In this document: positions 42,886 to 51,328 of the stretch, in pieces
Numbering within the stretch: the first letter of the stretch is position 1
How the letters are laid out: each line of letters starts with the position of its first letter
Assembly (NCBI RefSeq): GCF_001593005.1
Contig: NZ_LQZQ01000045.1
Location: forward strand, 682,001-746,000
DNA from: Roseivirga ehrenbergii
GTDB lineage: Bacteria > Bacteroidota > Bacteroidia > Cytophagales > Cyclobacteriaceae
Length of the DNA stretch: 64,000 nucleotides
Reading direction: 5' to 3'
Position numbers and translations under genes: made by a program
The notes under the pieces: model-generated
Databases searched by the model: none
Told to the model about the DNA's origin: nothing
Seen by the model: the letters and a program-made list of their open reading frames with translations, nothing else

Positions 42886-43179
42886 TCAAGGCCTTAACTT
42901 CAACCCTCTCTCTTCTAATTCATTTATGATTTCTAAGACAGTTTTGGCACCACAATGACGTAATTGACGCAAATCTTCTTCAGTTATCTTTCTAACCAGT
43001 TGATCCCAAGTTTCTATACTGTTTTCCTGTAGTACTTTTTTGCACCGCTCCGAAACCTGAGAGTATTGTACACTATTTGTTTTATGTGCCCTTTTTTTAA
43101 TTAGCACCATTTCAACCTCTTTCTGTAATACACCAAGCTCTTCTAGGCTTAGTTTTTCAAGAATTTCAACACCAATCAT
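42886..43179 (-). CDS. Stand-alone RNA polymerase alpha-CTD-like protein
   Basis: A 97-residue protein. Residues ~42-95 follow the alpha C-terminal domain of RpoA: a first helix VSERCKKVLQENSIETWDQLV, then KITEEDLRQLRHCGAKTVLEIINELEERGLKL, which is the helix-hairpin-helix that contacts UP-element DNA and activators. The N-terminal 40 residues are a charged helix, with none of the RpoA assembly domain. A protein like this could compete with or recruit RNA polymerase at specific promoters, or be a DNA-binding regulator. It lies inside the chaperone/usher gene string. I chose ATG 43179; a TTG at 43206 would overlap the upstream gene. Confidence 0.72.
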   Translation of the reverse strand: MIGVEILEKLSLEELGVLQKEVEMVLIKKRAHKTNSVQYSQVSERCKKVLQENSIETWDQLVRKITEEDLRQLRHCGAKTVLEIINELEERGLKLRP

Positions 43180-43189
43180 AAGCTCATAT

Positions 43190-43792
43190 TTAAAGTACAC
43201 TACCAAGCACGGTATAAACTATTTCGAAATTTTCGGTACCAGAAACTGCTAAAGAACTGGCTTTTACCCTAAACTGAACCGGTATGTTTGTTCTACAACC
43301 AATGAATTCAAACACTTTTACAGCTCTCCTGCCCGAGTTGGGAAGTTCGATGTACCCACCACCTCTCCAAGGATATAAGTTTCTGGGGCCAAGAAGAGGT
43401 GAAAGCAAAAGATCATATGCAATAAGACCAGGGTACCGATCTCCTGCATTAAAGAATGTTTTAGCTTCTATTACCACATTCTGAGGAGCATTATTGGTAT
43501 GCATGTAAACTGAAAAACGAAAAATATTAGCCCTACAAGTAGCTTCAGAATCGATCAAACCTAAGGTAAGTGGATCTAATAATGGGTCTAGAATATAAGA
43601 AACAACGTTTGTGTCTATCTCTGATTCAAAGCTGACGACATTATCGTCCTCACCTGCTTCTTTTACCAAATCGTCAATAGTTTGTGTAATACTCGAAGCA
43701 CCTGTAACATTAAGTGTACCAGGTAAAATCTGACTTCTCGCTTTAGATATCGAAGCGTTAAGGAATAATATGATTAGTATATATCTTTTCAT
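43190..43792 (-). CDS. Secreted subunit-like protein of the usher cluster
   Basis: A 200-residue exported protein (signal cleaved near ARSQ). The family is not recognised. The C-terminal strand FEIVYTVLGSVL is alternating and hydrophobic, resembling the ends of the proteins at 35341, 43811 and 50474. Two cysteines (in EATCRAN and IGCRTN) could form a disulfide. It is 18 bases downstream of the other subunit-like gene (43811) in the usher operon. It is a candidate minor subunit or tip adhesin. Confidence 0.62.
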   Translation of the reverse strand: MKRYILIILFLNASISKARSQILPGTLNVTGASSITQTIDDLVKEAGEDDNVVSFESEIDTNVVSYILDPLLDPLTLGLIDSEATCRANIFRFSVYMHTNNAPQNVVIEAKTFFNAGDRYPGLIAYDLLLSPLLGPRNLYPWRGGGYIELPNSGRRAVKVFEFIGCRTNIPVQFRVKASSLAVSGTENFEIVYTVLGSVL

Positions 43793-43810
43793 AACTGTTG
43801 TGTTAGTTTG

Positions 43811-44374
43811 TTATCCAATTCTGTAAATCACTTGAAAACCTACTGGAAGAGATTGTGAGTTTGGGTTTTCCAAAGTGTACTTGAGCTTATAGCCGCTCCC
43901 AACGCCATCTCCCGTATAGCCATTGGCAAAGTCGTAGACGATTACTTGCTCAGTTTGGCTTAAAATGACCTCCCCAGCTCTAGGGTTGTTTGGGAAAGAA
44001 CCATTTGCCCCCACCTGAACTATCTCTACCTTTAGCACCATACCGGCTGGTACCGGCTGGTTTGTGGAAACATAAATTCTAGCGGGTTGAAAGTTAGAGG
44101 CTCTATAAGTAAAGTTGATCCAAAGATTCTCTGGTAAGCCTGTTAATACTGGCATTCCCGCTTCTTGCTCTACCACCCCTCCACTTAAAAGAGCTCCATC
44201 TTCTGGCTCTACATCCAATATGGCAACTGGCAGAATGTCCACAGTGGTACTAATTGCCTTTCTGTCACCACCAAAGAGTAATAGGTTTACTCCCAATACA
44301 TCTAAGACATCTTGCCCAAAAGCCGCATTAAAGCTTGACAAGGCTATTACTAGTATTATTACAATTCTTTTCAT
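43811..44374 (-). CDS. Secreted subunit-like protein directly after the usher gene
   Basis: A 187-residue exported protein (signal cleaved after AAFGQ). The mature part is beta-rich with LWINFTYRASNFQPARIYV, SGYKLKYTLENP and C-terminal VGFQVIYRIG. These parallel LYLNYTSV, YGVKLSYTLE and TIRYTLSDL in the protein at 50474. Its ATG is one base after the usher stop codon, so expression is coupled to the usher. It is a candidate principal subunit. There is no known-domain assignment. Confidence 0.65.
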   Translation of the reverse strand: MKRIVIILVIALSSFNAAFGQDVLDVLGVNLLLFGGDRKAISTTVDILPVAILDVEPEDGALLSGGVVEQEAGMPVLTGLPENLWINFTYRASNFQPARIYVSTNQPVPAGMVLKVEIVQVGANGSFPNNPRAGEVILSQTEQVIVYDFANGYTGDGVGSGYKLKYTLENPNSQSLPVGFQVIYRIG

Positions 44375-44375
44375 C

Positions 44376-47165
44376 TTAATTACCAATTTTGAAATTACTT
44401 TTCTTAATGGTGATTTTTCTCTCTTTAGGCTTCACGTTGAATACCACAGGATTATCACTCTCATTCGCATCTATAATCATTTCCTGAACTACAGACTCTA
44501 ACTCTTTCTCTACTTTCATTCTAACTATACTTAGTCGGTAAGAATCTGGTACAATTTTCTTGAAGGCAAAAGCACCATTCTTATCTGACTCCACATAATA
44601 AGTGTTGTCATCATTTTCTAGCTTTAGGTAGGCACTTAGATCTTTACCGTCTGCCCCTCCCTCCAGAGCGAGTCTGCCTACCAGATTTGCTGCTTTTGTG
44701 AGTTCCAGAACCAATTCAGTACTACGGCCTTCTTCAATCTTTACTTCATATGGCAATTTTGAAATCAACACCACATCGCTAGGCAGTGTGGACTCATCTA
44801 CCAATATGTAGCCATTACCTACTGGCAGATTGTTTACTTCAAACCGTCCCTGAGCATCTGATTTTACAGTGCTACCTGAGGCTATTACTTGTATACCCTT
44901 TAGTTTTATACTCGGATCTCTAGAAATAATTCTCCCCTTAATTCCTCCTTGTTTAAGTACTTTCTTAAGCGGTGCACCAAATCGGTAGGTGTACTTTAAG
45001 AAGGCAAACAACTCTTTGCTATTTACAGTATTGGGGTTCATATAATAATTCACCCTTGCCTCCAACTGGTGCCTTTTGCCCACTTTCCACAATACATTGG
45101 CATTCACAAAGTCCCTTTTTCTATAAGTTTCCTCCGGACTAAAACCACTGTTATAACTAGCTCCAACCCTGAATTTTCGGCTTACCTTGGCATTAAAACC
45201 TCCACCATACAAGTAGTAATCTGTGAGTACATTTGTTCTGTTGTATCGATTGGTTCTATTGTGATTAAAGTTCCCTCGAAGAGATAGCCCACTAGTAACA
45301 CGGTAGTTAATATTCAAAAATTCGCCATAGGTATTTCTGAGATCACGGTCTTCACTCAATAGGTTTCTGGTTTGCGCTATTCGCCCATTAAAATTAACCA
45401 CCCATCTATTTCTAGAGTATTTATAGCGGTAGTCTACCCCACGTTCTTGATAGTTAAAAACAGTTCTTTCCCCTCTGTCCTCTCTAGCCCTGTAGTCTGC
45501 CCGAACATTAATAAAATGATACTGATTCAATCTAAAACCAATGCCTGCGAAGTAATTTTCAAAATATGGGAGCATACCGTAAAGTGTTGTATCCCTTCGC
45601 TCATGCACCTTAGAATAGCCTTGGCCAACGCTTAAATTGAGCTTACTTAAATTGTAGCTAAAGCTATTTGAGTAGCGCACACTATTGCTCAAGCTTCCGA
45701 AAAAATCTTCACCTGCAAGGGTAAGGTTTCCTCTATATGACAACCTGCCTTCTCTGTGCGATATATTAACATCACCAGCATAGTCCATTGCATTAGCAGA
45801 AACACTGGTAGCCACTTCCATTTGCACACTGGTTTTTTCATCTTCATAGTCAGTGGAAAACGCTATAATTTGACCAGACTCACCAGCACTTTTTACTGCT
45901 GTGTAGTTGTAGTACTGAGCGATTTCTTTGGAACTGGTGATTGATAAAGCCAAGTTGAGCTTATCAGTAGGCCAGTAGTTTACCTTACCTCCAAAAATGG
46001 GTTCTTCGGAGATAGCATAAAGTCTTGGCTTGGTAAAAAAAGCGCTTAACTCCCACTTACCTATTCGCTGATCTACTTTAGCTCCAAAGCCAAAGCGCCC
46101 CATAAAACCTAAGCGATTGATATTAAAAACGTGATCTCCGATAAACACTCTAGTGCTATCTTTATATCTGTAAATAAGACTGTACTGATCATTCACTCCG
46201 AACCTAGTTAGGTTACTTTGATTTGGTGCCCTGACAATAAAGTTCAGATGGTGGTCTTGTTTTAAATCTAAATAACCGTTACCTCTTAGTTCATAGAATT
46301 GAGAGCTCTGATACTCTTCATTATTGCTATATATATTATGATAAACGCTTGCTTCAATTGGGAAACGGAAATAAGCGTCTTTCTTGGCTATTTTAGTTGG
46401 AAAAACCTTAGTAGTACTATACGCCTTTTTCGATTCGCCAGTAGACTCAACAGTAAGCTCCAAGTCGCAGCTAATCATTTGTATACCATTGGCCTGACCA
46501 TTAGATTTTTCCTTTACCCTAACCAACACTGTAGAGTCTGGAGCAATCTCATAAAATTCATCATCCAGTAACTCATTGGTAGTTCTTACACTCAAACGTT
46601 CGACAATATTCCCTTCATTTCTCAATTCAAAAACAGCTTCAATGGCTTCTCCTGCCTGTATATTTTCTGGGGCAGTTAGATTTCTAATCTGAACATTATG
46701 AAACTCTTCTACAATAAATTTAACTTGTTGAGAAGCTATCACTTCCCCATTATTATTTACTAATATGAAGCCTCCACGCTTCTCTCCTGGCGATTCGCTG
46801 AAGGGAATATAAAAGCTTACCAAAACCATTTTGGATGCTCCATCTTCTAGGCTAAAATCATTACCAGCGGTAATTAAATTCCAACCCTCAGGAAGGTTTA
46901 ATTCTGGAAATAATTGAATCGTAGATCCTGTATTGTTCAGCACCTCAAATGCCAATGAATGTCTGCCGCCTGGCTTGAATAGCCCTTGACTTTGTTTTGT
47001 CTCTACCTGAACTCCCGACTCTTGAGCCTGCAGTTCTGTGGCAAGCAAAACGGTTATTAATAGAGAAATGTAAAAAGTCACATTTACAGCCAGTCTATGA
47101 AAGGCAACGACTATTTGTGCTACTATAGACTTTTTTGAATTATATGTATGAGTTGGATGCAACAT
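44376..47165 (-). CDS. Usher-like outer-membrane barrel protein, 929 aa
   Basis: A large exported protein with a long N-terminal signal (about 25-48). Residues ~55-230 are two Ig-like NEW3-type domains (GGRHSLAFEVLNNTGS, LRNEGNIVERLSVRT). Residues ~235-700 are a long run of amphipathic, aromatic-rich beta-strands typical of an outer-membrane barrel (LNFIVRAPNQSNLTRFG, GYSKVHERRDTT, YYLYGGGFNAKVSRKFRVGASYN). Residues ~705-929 hold two carboxypeptidase-regulatory-like beta-sandwiches (GIKGRIISRDPSIKLKGIQV, LVGRLALEGGADG). Size and gene order (chaperone-like gene before, subunit-like genes after) match an usher. The domain order differs from classical FimD, and homology is not demonstrated. Confidence 0.68.
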   Translation of the reverse strand: MLHPTHTYNSKKSIVAQIVVAFHRLAVNVTFYISLLITVLLATELQAQESGVQVETKQSQGLFKPGGRHSLAFEVLNNTGSTIQLFPELNLPEGWNLITAGNDFSLEDGASKMVLVSFYIPFSESPGEKRGGFILVNNNGEVIASQQVKFIVEEFHNVQIRNLTAPENIQAGEAIEAVFELRNEGNIVERLSVRTTNELLDDEFYEIAPDSTVLVRVKEKSNGQANGIQMISCDLELTVESTGESKKAYSTTKVFPTKIAKKDAYFRFPIEASVYHNIYSNNEEYQSSQFYELRGNGYLDLKQDHHLNFIVRAPNQSNLTRFGVNDQYSLIYRYKDSTRVFIGDHVFNINRLGFMGRFGFGAKVDQRIGKWELSAFFTKPRLYAISEEPIFGGKVNYWPTDKLNLALSITSSKEIAQYYNYTAVKSAGESGQIIAFSTDYEDEKTSVQMEVATSVSANAMDYAGDVNISHREGRLSYRGNLTLAGEDFFGSLSNSVRYSNSFSYNLSKLNLSVGQGYSKVHERRDTTLYGMLPYFENYFAGIGFRLNQYHFINVRADYRAREDRGERTVFNYQERGVDYRYKYSRNRWVVNFNGRIAQTRNLLSEDRDLRNTYGEFLNINYRVTSGLSLRGNFNHNRTNRYNRTNVLTDYYLYGGGFNAKVSRKFRVGASYNSGFSPEETYRKRDFVNANVLWKVGKRHQLEARVNYYMNPNTVNSKELFAFLKYTYRFGAPLKKVLKQGGIKGRIISRDPSIKLKGIQVIASGSTVKSDAQGRFEVNNLPVGNGYILVDESTLPSDVVLISKLPYEVKIEEGRSTELVLELTKAANLVGRLALEGGADGKDLSAYLKLENDDNTYYVESDKNGAFAFKKIVPDSYRLSIVRMKVEKELESVVQEMIIDANESDNPVVFNVKPKERKITIKKSNFKIGN

Positions 47166-47203
47166 GACTTTATGATTTAATGGTTTTGTAAATCCTTACT
47201 AGC

Positions 47204-47989
47204 TTATTTCTGAGTTAGAGATATATTAGTACCTACATACTCCTTTCTTGCTTCTGCCAGTAGCAGGCACTGGTATTCTCCCTCTGGTAAATCAGATATA
47301 TCAATAATGTAATCTTTACATACCCCAGGAAAAACTAGGTTACGGTCCGTTTCTAAAACCTTCACCTTATTACCTTTCGAATCATATACCTCTAAAGAGA
47401 GCTTCACACCTTCTATAAAGGCACCATCATTTTTCATTTTTATACCCAATGCTCTTTTTCCTGTTTTTTCATCAAGCTGAACTTGTTCAAAATCAAGGTT
47501 TGGCTCATCAAAGCCATTTACATTCGTCAAAAGACCAACCGCATATCTTATTTTGGTATTAAGGCCAATACTATTGTTCAGCATCTCCTCCTTTATTGGT
47601 CTTTCTACATATACCATCATTACACTCCAGAATGAACCTTTCAAACCTTGGTCTTTAGGGATTGTGATTTTGAATTTGTGTACATATCTCTCTCTGGGTA
47701 GAAGTAACCTTTCAGTTACCCCACTATCTATCCACCCACTTGATGATTGTAGATGCGGGTTCATCTCGGTAAAAACACGATTGGCACCGCATGAAAAAAT
47801 AGCTTCGTTAATGGAGAACTTTACTCTTTGTTCTATGTCTGACCCATTGATTAAAACTATTTCACCTACGATTACATCGCCAGAATTTCCATTGTACATA
47901 TGGGTTAGGCCATTAATAATTGTAACCGAAGCAAATGCACTGCTTGCTAAGGAAGCTATTAGTACTAGTGTTAGGAATATTTTTTTCAT
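47204..47989 (-). CDS. Periplasmic chaperone-like protein
   Basis: A 261-residue exported protein (signal MKKIFLTLVLIASLASSAFA). It looks like two Ig-like domains. The first (about 25-140) ends in a strand-turn LLLPRERYVHKFKITIPKDQGLKGSFWSVMMVYVE, which is similar in layout to the F1-G1 region and basic anchor of PapD-type or DUF916-like chaperones. The second (about 150-255) contains ALGIKMKNDGAFIEGVKLSLEV. It precedes the usher-like gene by 38 bases. Its promoter has a CATTTTTG box (48020-48027) with an operator motif 41 bases upstream. The chaperone role is inferred from fold pattern and neighbours. Confidence 0.66.
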   Translation of the reverse strand: MKKIFLTLVLIASLASSAFASVTIINGLTHMYNGNSGDVIVGEIVLINGSDIEQRVKFSINEAIFSCGANRVFTEMNPHLQSSSGWIDSGVTERLLLPRERYVHKFKITIPKDQGLKGSFWSVMMVYVERPIKEEMLNNSIGLNTKIRYAVGLLTNVNGFDEPNLDFEQVQLDEKTGKRALGIKMKNDGAFIEGVKLSLEVYDSKGNKVKVLETDRNLVFPGVCKDYIIDISDLPEGEYQCLLLAEARKEYVGTNISLTQK

Positions 47990-48067
47990 CGCTATTGGCT
48001 TTTTGTTATTGTTATAAGTCAAAAATGCGGTATTGAAAGCGGTTTATTTCTGAAGGCTCGGTAAAGT

Positions 48068-48089
48068 GCAGACTTGTATAGACGAATGG
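48068..48089 (-). promoter_or_regulatory. Operator-like motif copy 3
   Basis: The minus strand reads TTCGTCT-ATAC-AAGTCTG, a diverged copy. It lies 41 bases upstream of a CATTTTTG box (48020-48027; one mismatch to TAnnTTTG) and 79 bases from the chaperone-like gene's ATG. Confidence 0.55.
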
Positions 48090-48218
48090 AGAAAAGCCTT
48101 CTTTTAAGCTCTTAAGAGGCTTAAACGTTTAGGTAGGTTTACAGAAAACATAGACCATTGCATAAAAAAAGGCCTGAGCTCACCACCCAGACCTAATTAA
48201 CCTCAACACGAATTTCCT

Positions 48219-48620
48219 TTAAGCAGCTTTCCCTTTTGACGCTATCAATTCAACGCCTTCCATAGTAAGCGGTTTCTGTATATAGTCTTGTACACTCTTG
48301 TATGACTTTGCTTTAATCTTATCTCTTTCATCTAAGGAAGATGACAACATATAAATGTCAATTTTCTCAATCAGGTGAGCGTCTAAAAGTTTAAAGCGCT
48401 CTAAAAAGCCCCAGCCATCTACAATTGGCATATTGATATCTAGAAACAGTGTAATGAGCTCGTGTGACTCATTGTCGGACTGAATAAATTCTAGGGCCTC
48501 GATAGGCTGAGTAAATTCATAGACAATGGCCTCTGGTAGTACTTTCCTTATGATTACCTTAGATAAAAAGTTATTTACTGGGTCATCATCTATTACTATG
48601 AATATATTTTCGTTTTTCAT
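48219..48620 (-). CDS. Single-domain response regulator (receiver only)
   Basis: A 133-residue receiver. The acidic cluster VIDDDPVNN, phospho-acceptor Asp in LFLDINMPIVDGWG, Ser/Thr in YMLSSSLD and Lys in IQKPLTM are all present. There is no output domain. It follows the PAS kinase gene by 24 bases in one operon. It is a plausible intermediate that passes phosphate to the HPt protein at 52042-52371. Confidence 0.9.
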   Translation of the reverse strand: MKNENIFIVIDDDPVNNFLSKVIIRKVLPEAIVYEFTQPIEALEFIQSDNESHELITLFLDINMPIVDGWGFLERFKLLDAHLIEKIDIYMLSSSLDERDKIKAKSYKSVQDYIQKPLTMEGVELIASKGKAA

Positions 48621-48644
48621 GTTATTATTTTTTTTGTTTATCGA

Positions 48645-50261
48645 CTATGCTGGTAATTCAATGGTAAAAGATGTACCCTTACCAACTTCACTATCTATTT
48701 TGATTTCTCCTCCCAAGGCCAAAACCTGAGAGTGTACCATGTATAAACCCATTCCTCTTCCTTCTTTATGGTTATGAAATCGTTTATACAGTTTGAAAAT
48801 ATTATCTCCGTGTTTTTTAAGATCTATACCAATTCCATTATCCTTAAAATTGATAATCACTTTACCTCTTTTTACTGAACTACTCACCTCTACGACTACA
48901 TCTGAATTCTCCTTTGAATACTTAATGCTATTGCCAATTAAATTGGTGAATATGCTAAGCATATAAGCCTTAACACACTTAACCGTTCTGGTTTGGTTAA
49001 AATCCAATTTGAATTGAACATTAGGCTGATTCTGACTACCGAGAGTATCAATAGCTTCCTGTACTAATTCCTCTAAATCTACCTGAGCCTCCACCTCTTT
49101 AATTTCATCACGCATTTTCAGAATAGCATTAAGATCTTTTACCACCTGATCTAGATTGGCTGATGATTGATGTAGTCCTTGAGTAGTTGAGTCAAACAAA
49201 TCATCCTCTGGATTAAGTTGAGTTATTAGTTGAGAAAGCCCTAAAATATTAGCTAAGGGAGCTCTTAGGTTATGTGAGACGATATAAGCAAACTGTTCCA
49301 AAACCTCATTTCTTTGAGTTAGTCGCTTATTCATTGCTTCCTTTTCCAGAATCAATCTTTTCTCCTGAGTGATATTTAAAAGAGCAATAGTTACACCTAG
49401 CACATCTCTTTGGCTGTTTAGAATAAGTGACATCTGTACTTTTAGCCAAATTCGTCCTCCATTTGGCAATCGAAAACAAGACTCTTCACAGAAGGTTGTA
49501 CCTGTATTCAATACATGCTGAATAGCGCTCAGAGCCTTAGATTTTTTACATTCTTGAATGAAGGCTAAAAGAGGTTTGTTACTTTTGAGCTCTTCCCCAT
49601 TGAGCATCTTAGAGAATTCATTAGCCTTAGGGTTATAAGTCATAACCTCAAGAGCATCATTTATGAGTACATAACCCGTTTCTGCATTTTCTAGAATATT
49701 CTTCAGATTAGACCTTGTACTTTGAAGTTGAAGTAACTGTGTTTTTTTCTCGGTAAGGTCTTGGGTAATACCAATCAAACTAATTGCTCGGCCTTTATCG
49801 AACACAAACTCACCACTTTGTTGTACATACTTTACCTTTCCGTTTTTATCTATAATTCTATGACCTACGTTAAAAGATTTCTTTAACACTAGGCTCTCGG
49901 CAACTGCTCCAATCATTTCATCCAAATCTTCAGGATGCACATGGCTGTAAAACAATTCAGAGTTTAATTTTACTTGCTTTGGTTCGTAGCCATATATTCT
50001 ATACACCTGATCGGACCACTGTAAAGATTCTGATATGGACACCCCTTTATCGTTGTAGGCTATTTCCCAAGAGCCCGTTTGCGCCATTTTCTGTAAGGTG
50101 GCTACTCTTTGTATTTCTTTAGAAGCCAATAGTTCTTCTCTACTGGGGGTATCTATTTTATTGGTCTTACGAGAATTTACTGGTGTGAACCTGGCATCTA
50201 TTACAAACAGATCAGAATTATCTCGATTCATTAGTGTATGGTTCTCATCCGTGCTTTTCAT
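48645..50261 (-). CDS. PAS-domain histidine kinase
   Basis: A 538-residue soluble kinase. PAS domains lie at about 60-175 (WSDQVYRIYGYEP...VKYVQQSGEF, of the PAS_3 type) and 190-300 (NAETGYVLINDALEV). HisKA carries the phospho-accepting His in IVSHNLRAPLANI. HATPase follows with IFTNLIGNSIKYSK, FKDNGIGID and GRGMGLYMVHS. No membrane segment is seen. I chose ATG 50261; an earlier TTG is unlikely. The promoter has a CAAATTTG box (50283-50290) and an operator-like motif 41 bases upstream, so the kinase may be in its own regulon. Confidence 0.9.
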   Translation of the reverse strand: MKSTDENHTLMNRDNSDLFVIDARFTPVNSRKTNKIDTPSREELLASKEIQRVATLQKMAQTGSWEIAYNDKGVSISESLQWSDQVYRIYGYEPKQVKLNSELFYSHVHPEDLDEMIGAVAESLVLKKSFNVGHRIIDKNGKVKYVQQSGEFVFDKGRAISLIGITQDLTEKKTQLLQLQSTRSNLKNILENAETGYVLINDALEVMTYNPKANEFSKMLNGEELKSNKPLLAFIQECKKSKALSAIQHVLNTGTTFCEESCFRLPNGGRIWLKVQMSLILNSQRDVLGVTIALLNITQEKRLILEKEAMNKRLTQRNEVLEQFAYIVSHNLRAPLANILGLSQLITQLNPEDDLFDSTTQGLHQSSANLDQVVKDLNAILKMRDEIKEVEAQVDLEELVQEAIDTLGSQNQPNVQFKLDFNQTRTVKCVKAYMLSIFTNLIGNSIKYSKENSDVVVEVSSSVKRGKVIINFKDNGIGIDLKKHGDNIFKLYKRFHNHKEGRGMGLYMVHSQVLALGGEIKIDSEVGKGTSFTIELPA

Positions 50262-50330
50262 TGTTTCTGATTGTTGTATTATCAAATTTGATCATCTCTT
50301 TAATGAGTTATTTTGAAAAATAGACCGATT

Positions 50331-50352
50331 GCACTTAAGTATCGATGAAATG
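50331..50352 (-). promoter_or_regulatory. Operator-like motif copy 4
   Basis: The minus strand reads TTCATCG-ATAC-TTAAGTG. It lies 41 bases upstream of CAAATTTG (50283-50290) and 70 bases from the PAS-kinase start. Confidence 0.65.
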
Positions 50353-50411
50353 CACATGAGTGACTTTTATGATAACTGTGAATAAACTGTGTTCTTAACC
50401 ATCACTATTAG

Positions 50412-50453
50412 GTAATAAAAAAAGACCCTGAGTCTTATTAGAGTCAGGGTCTT
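50412..50453 (-). terminator. Terminator after the 50474 gene
   Basis: AAGACCCTGA and TCAGGGTCTT pair around a 12-base loop. On the minus strand a T-rich run (TTTTTTTATT) follows. It separates the subunit gene from the kinase operon. Confidence 0.8.
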
Positions 50454-50473
50454 AAGTCTGTGCGATAAGATTC

Positions 50474-51112
50474 TTACAAATCAGACAAAGTATACCTGAT
50501 AGTAGCTTGGTATAAACCTGCTTCGTAAGAGGAAAAGTTACCACTCTGCTCTAAGGTGTAAGATAGCTTTACACCGTAGTTTTCATCACCAGTGTAAACA
50601 CTTTCAATACTGCTTACTAAAAGCGCGTCTGTTCCAATTGGAGTTGTGGCGCCTAAAGCTACACCACCAGCAGTAACTGATCCAGCAGAGTCTGCACTAC
50701 CACCATTGGCAACAATTACAGGAGCCTCTGGAGTAATTCTTAAATCTAGACTAGCAGGGAAAGTACTTCCTGGCTCAAACTGCACATCGATTTGTCTTGT
50801 TACATCAAACCCAGATCCACTGGCACCTGTTACACTAGTGTAATTAAGGTATAGGTTTTCATAACTAATGGCTTCAAAAGCATATAAACCAGCTTCAGCA
50901 TTTGCTCCAACTAAGGTAATGTTTGTCATGTCGGCAATAATGGTTCCTGCCTCAAAACCTGTGTTCGCGTCAAAAATATCTAGGAGCGCTACTTCAGGAA
51001 CATTCACGTCTAATTGATGTGAAGCGATGTTGGTGTCATTGTTGTCTTGAGCTAAAGCTGTTTGAGCAAAGAAAGCCAAGATTGCTGCGAAGAATAAATT
51101 CGTCTTTTTCAT
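50474..51112 (-). CDS. Secreted subunit-like protein (ASHQ family), 212 aa
   Basis: An exported protein with a clear signal peptide (MKKTNLFFAAILAFFAQTALA). The mature form starts NIASHQLDVNVPEVALLDI and ends YQATIRYTLSDL, both shared with the paralogue at 35341. The middle is rich in Gly, Ala and Ser, with few charges and no cysteine, which suits a polymerising or surface-exposed subunit. It is a single-gene transcript with its own strong terminator and a perfect TATGTTTG box (51162-51169), and an operator motif 41 bases upstream. It could be a major subunit kept separate for high expression. Confidence 0.7.
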   Translation of the reverse strand: MKKTNLFFAAILAFFAQTALAQDNNDTNIASHQLDVNVPEVALLDIFDANTGFEAGTIIADMTNITLVGANAEAGLYAFEAISYENLYLNYTSVTGASGSGFDVTRQIDVQFEPGSTFPASLDLRITPEAPVIVANGGSADSAGSVTAGGVALGATTPIGTDALLVSSIESVYTGDENYGVKLSYTLEQSGNFSSYEAGLYQATIRYTLSDL

Positions 51113-51161
51113 AAGTAATAATGTTTAATTAGAAATTTGTTTTTCTTGTATGATTATGGTT

Positions 51162-51169
51162 CAAACATA
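51162..51169 (-). promoter_or_regulatory. -7 promoter box of the 50474 gene
   Basis: TATGTTTG on the minus strand is a perfect match to the Bacteroidota -7 consensus TAnnTTTG. No matching TTTG is seen in the -33 position, so activation by a bound regulator is likely. Confidence 0.6.
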
Positions 51170-51209
51170 CGGGCAACAATTTCCATGAATTGCTAATTGG
51201 AGGTCAACA

Positions 51210-51231
51210 GCAATTAAGTTTCGGTGAATTG
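51210..51231 (-). promoter_or_regulatory. Operator-like motif copy 5
   Basis: The minus strand reads TTCACCG-AAAC-TTAATTG. It lies 41 bases upstream of the TATGTTTG box and 98 bases from the start codon of the subunit gene at 50474-51112. Confidence 0.65.
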
Positions 51232-51328
51232 TGGGAATGAGCCTTTAAAAAATAAACGTTCGCGAGGCTGCCTCTAAACTATTCTAACTAAACATTTAAA
51301 ACGGTAATCGTAACTAAAAAGCGCCAAT

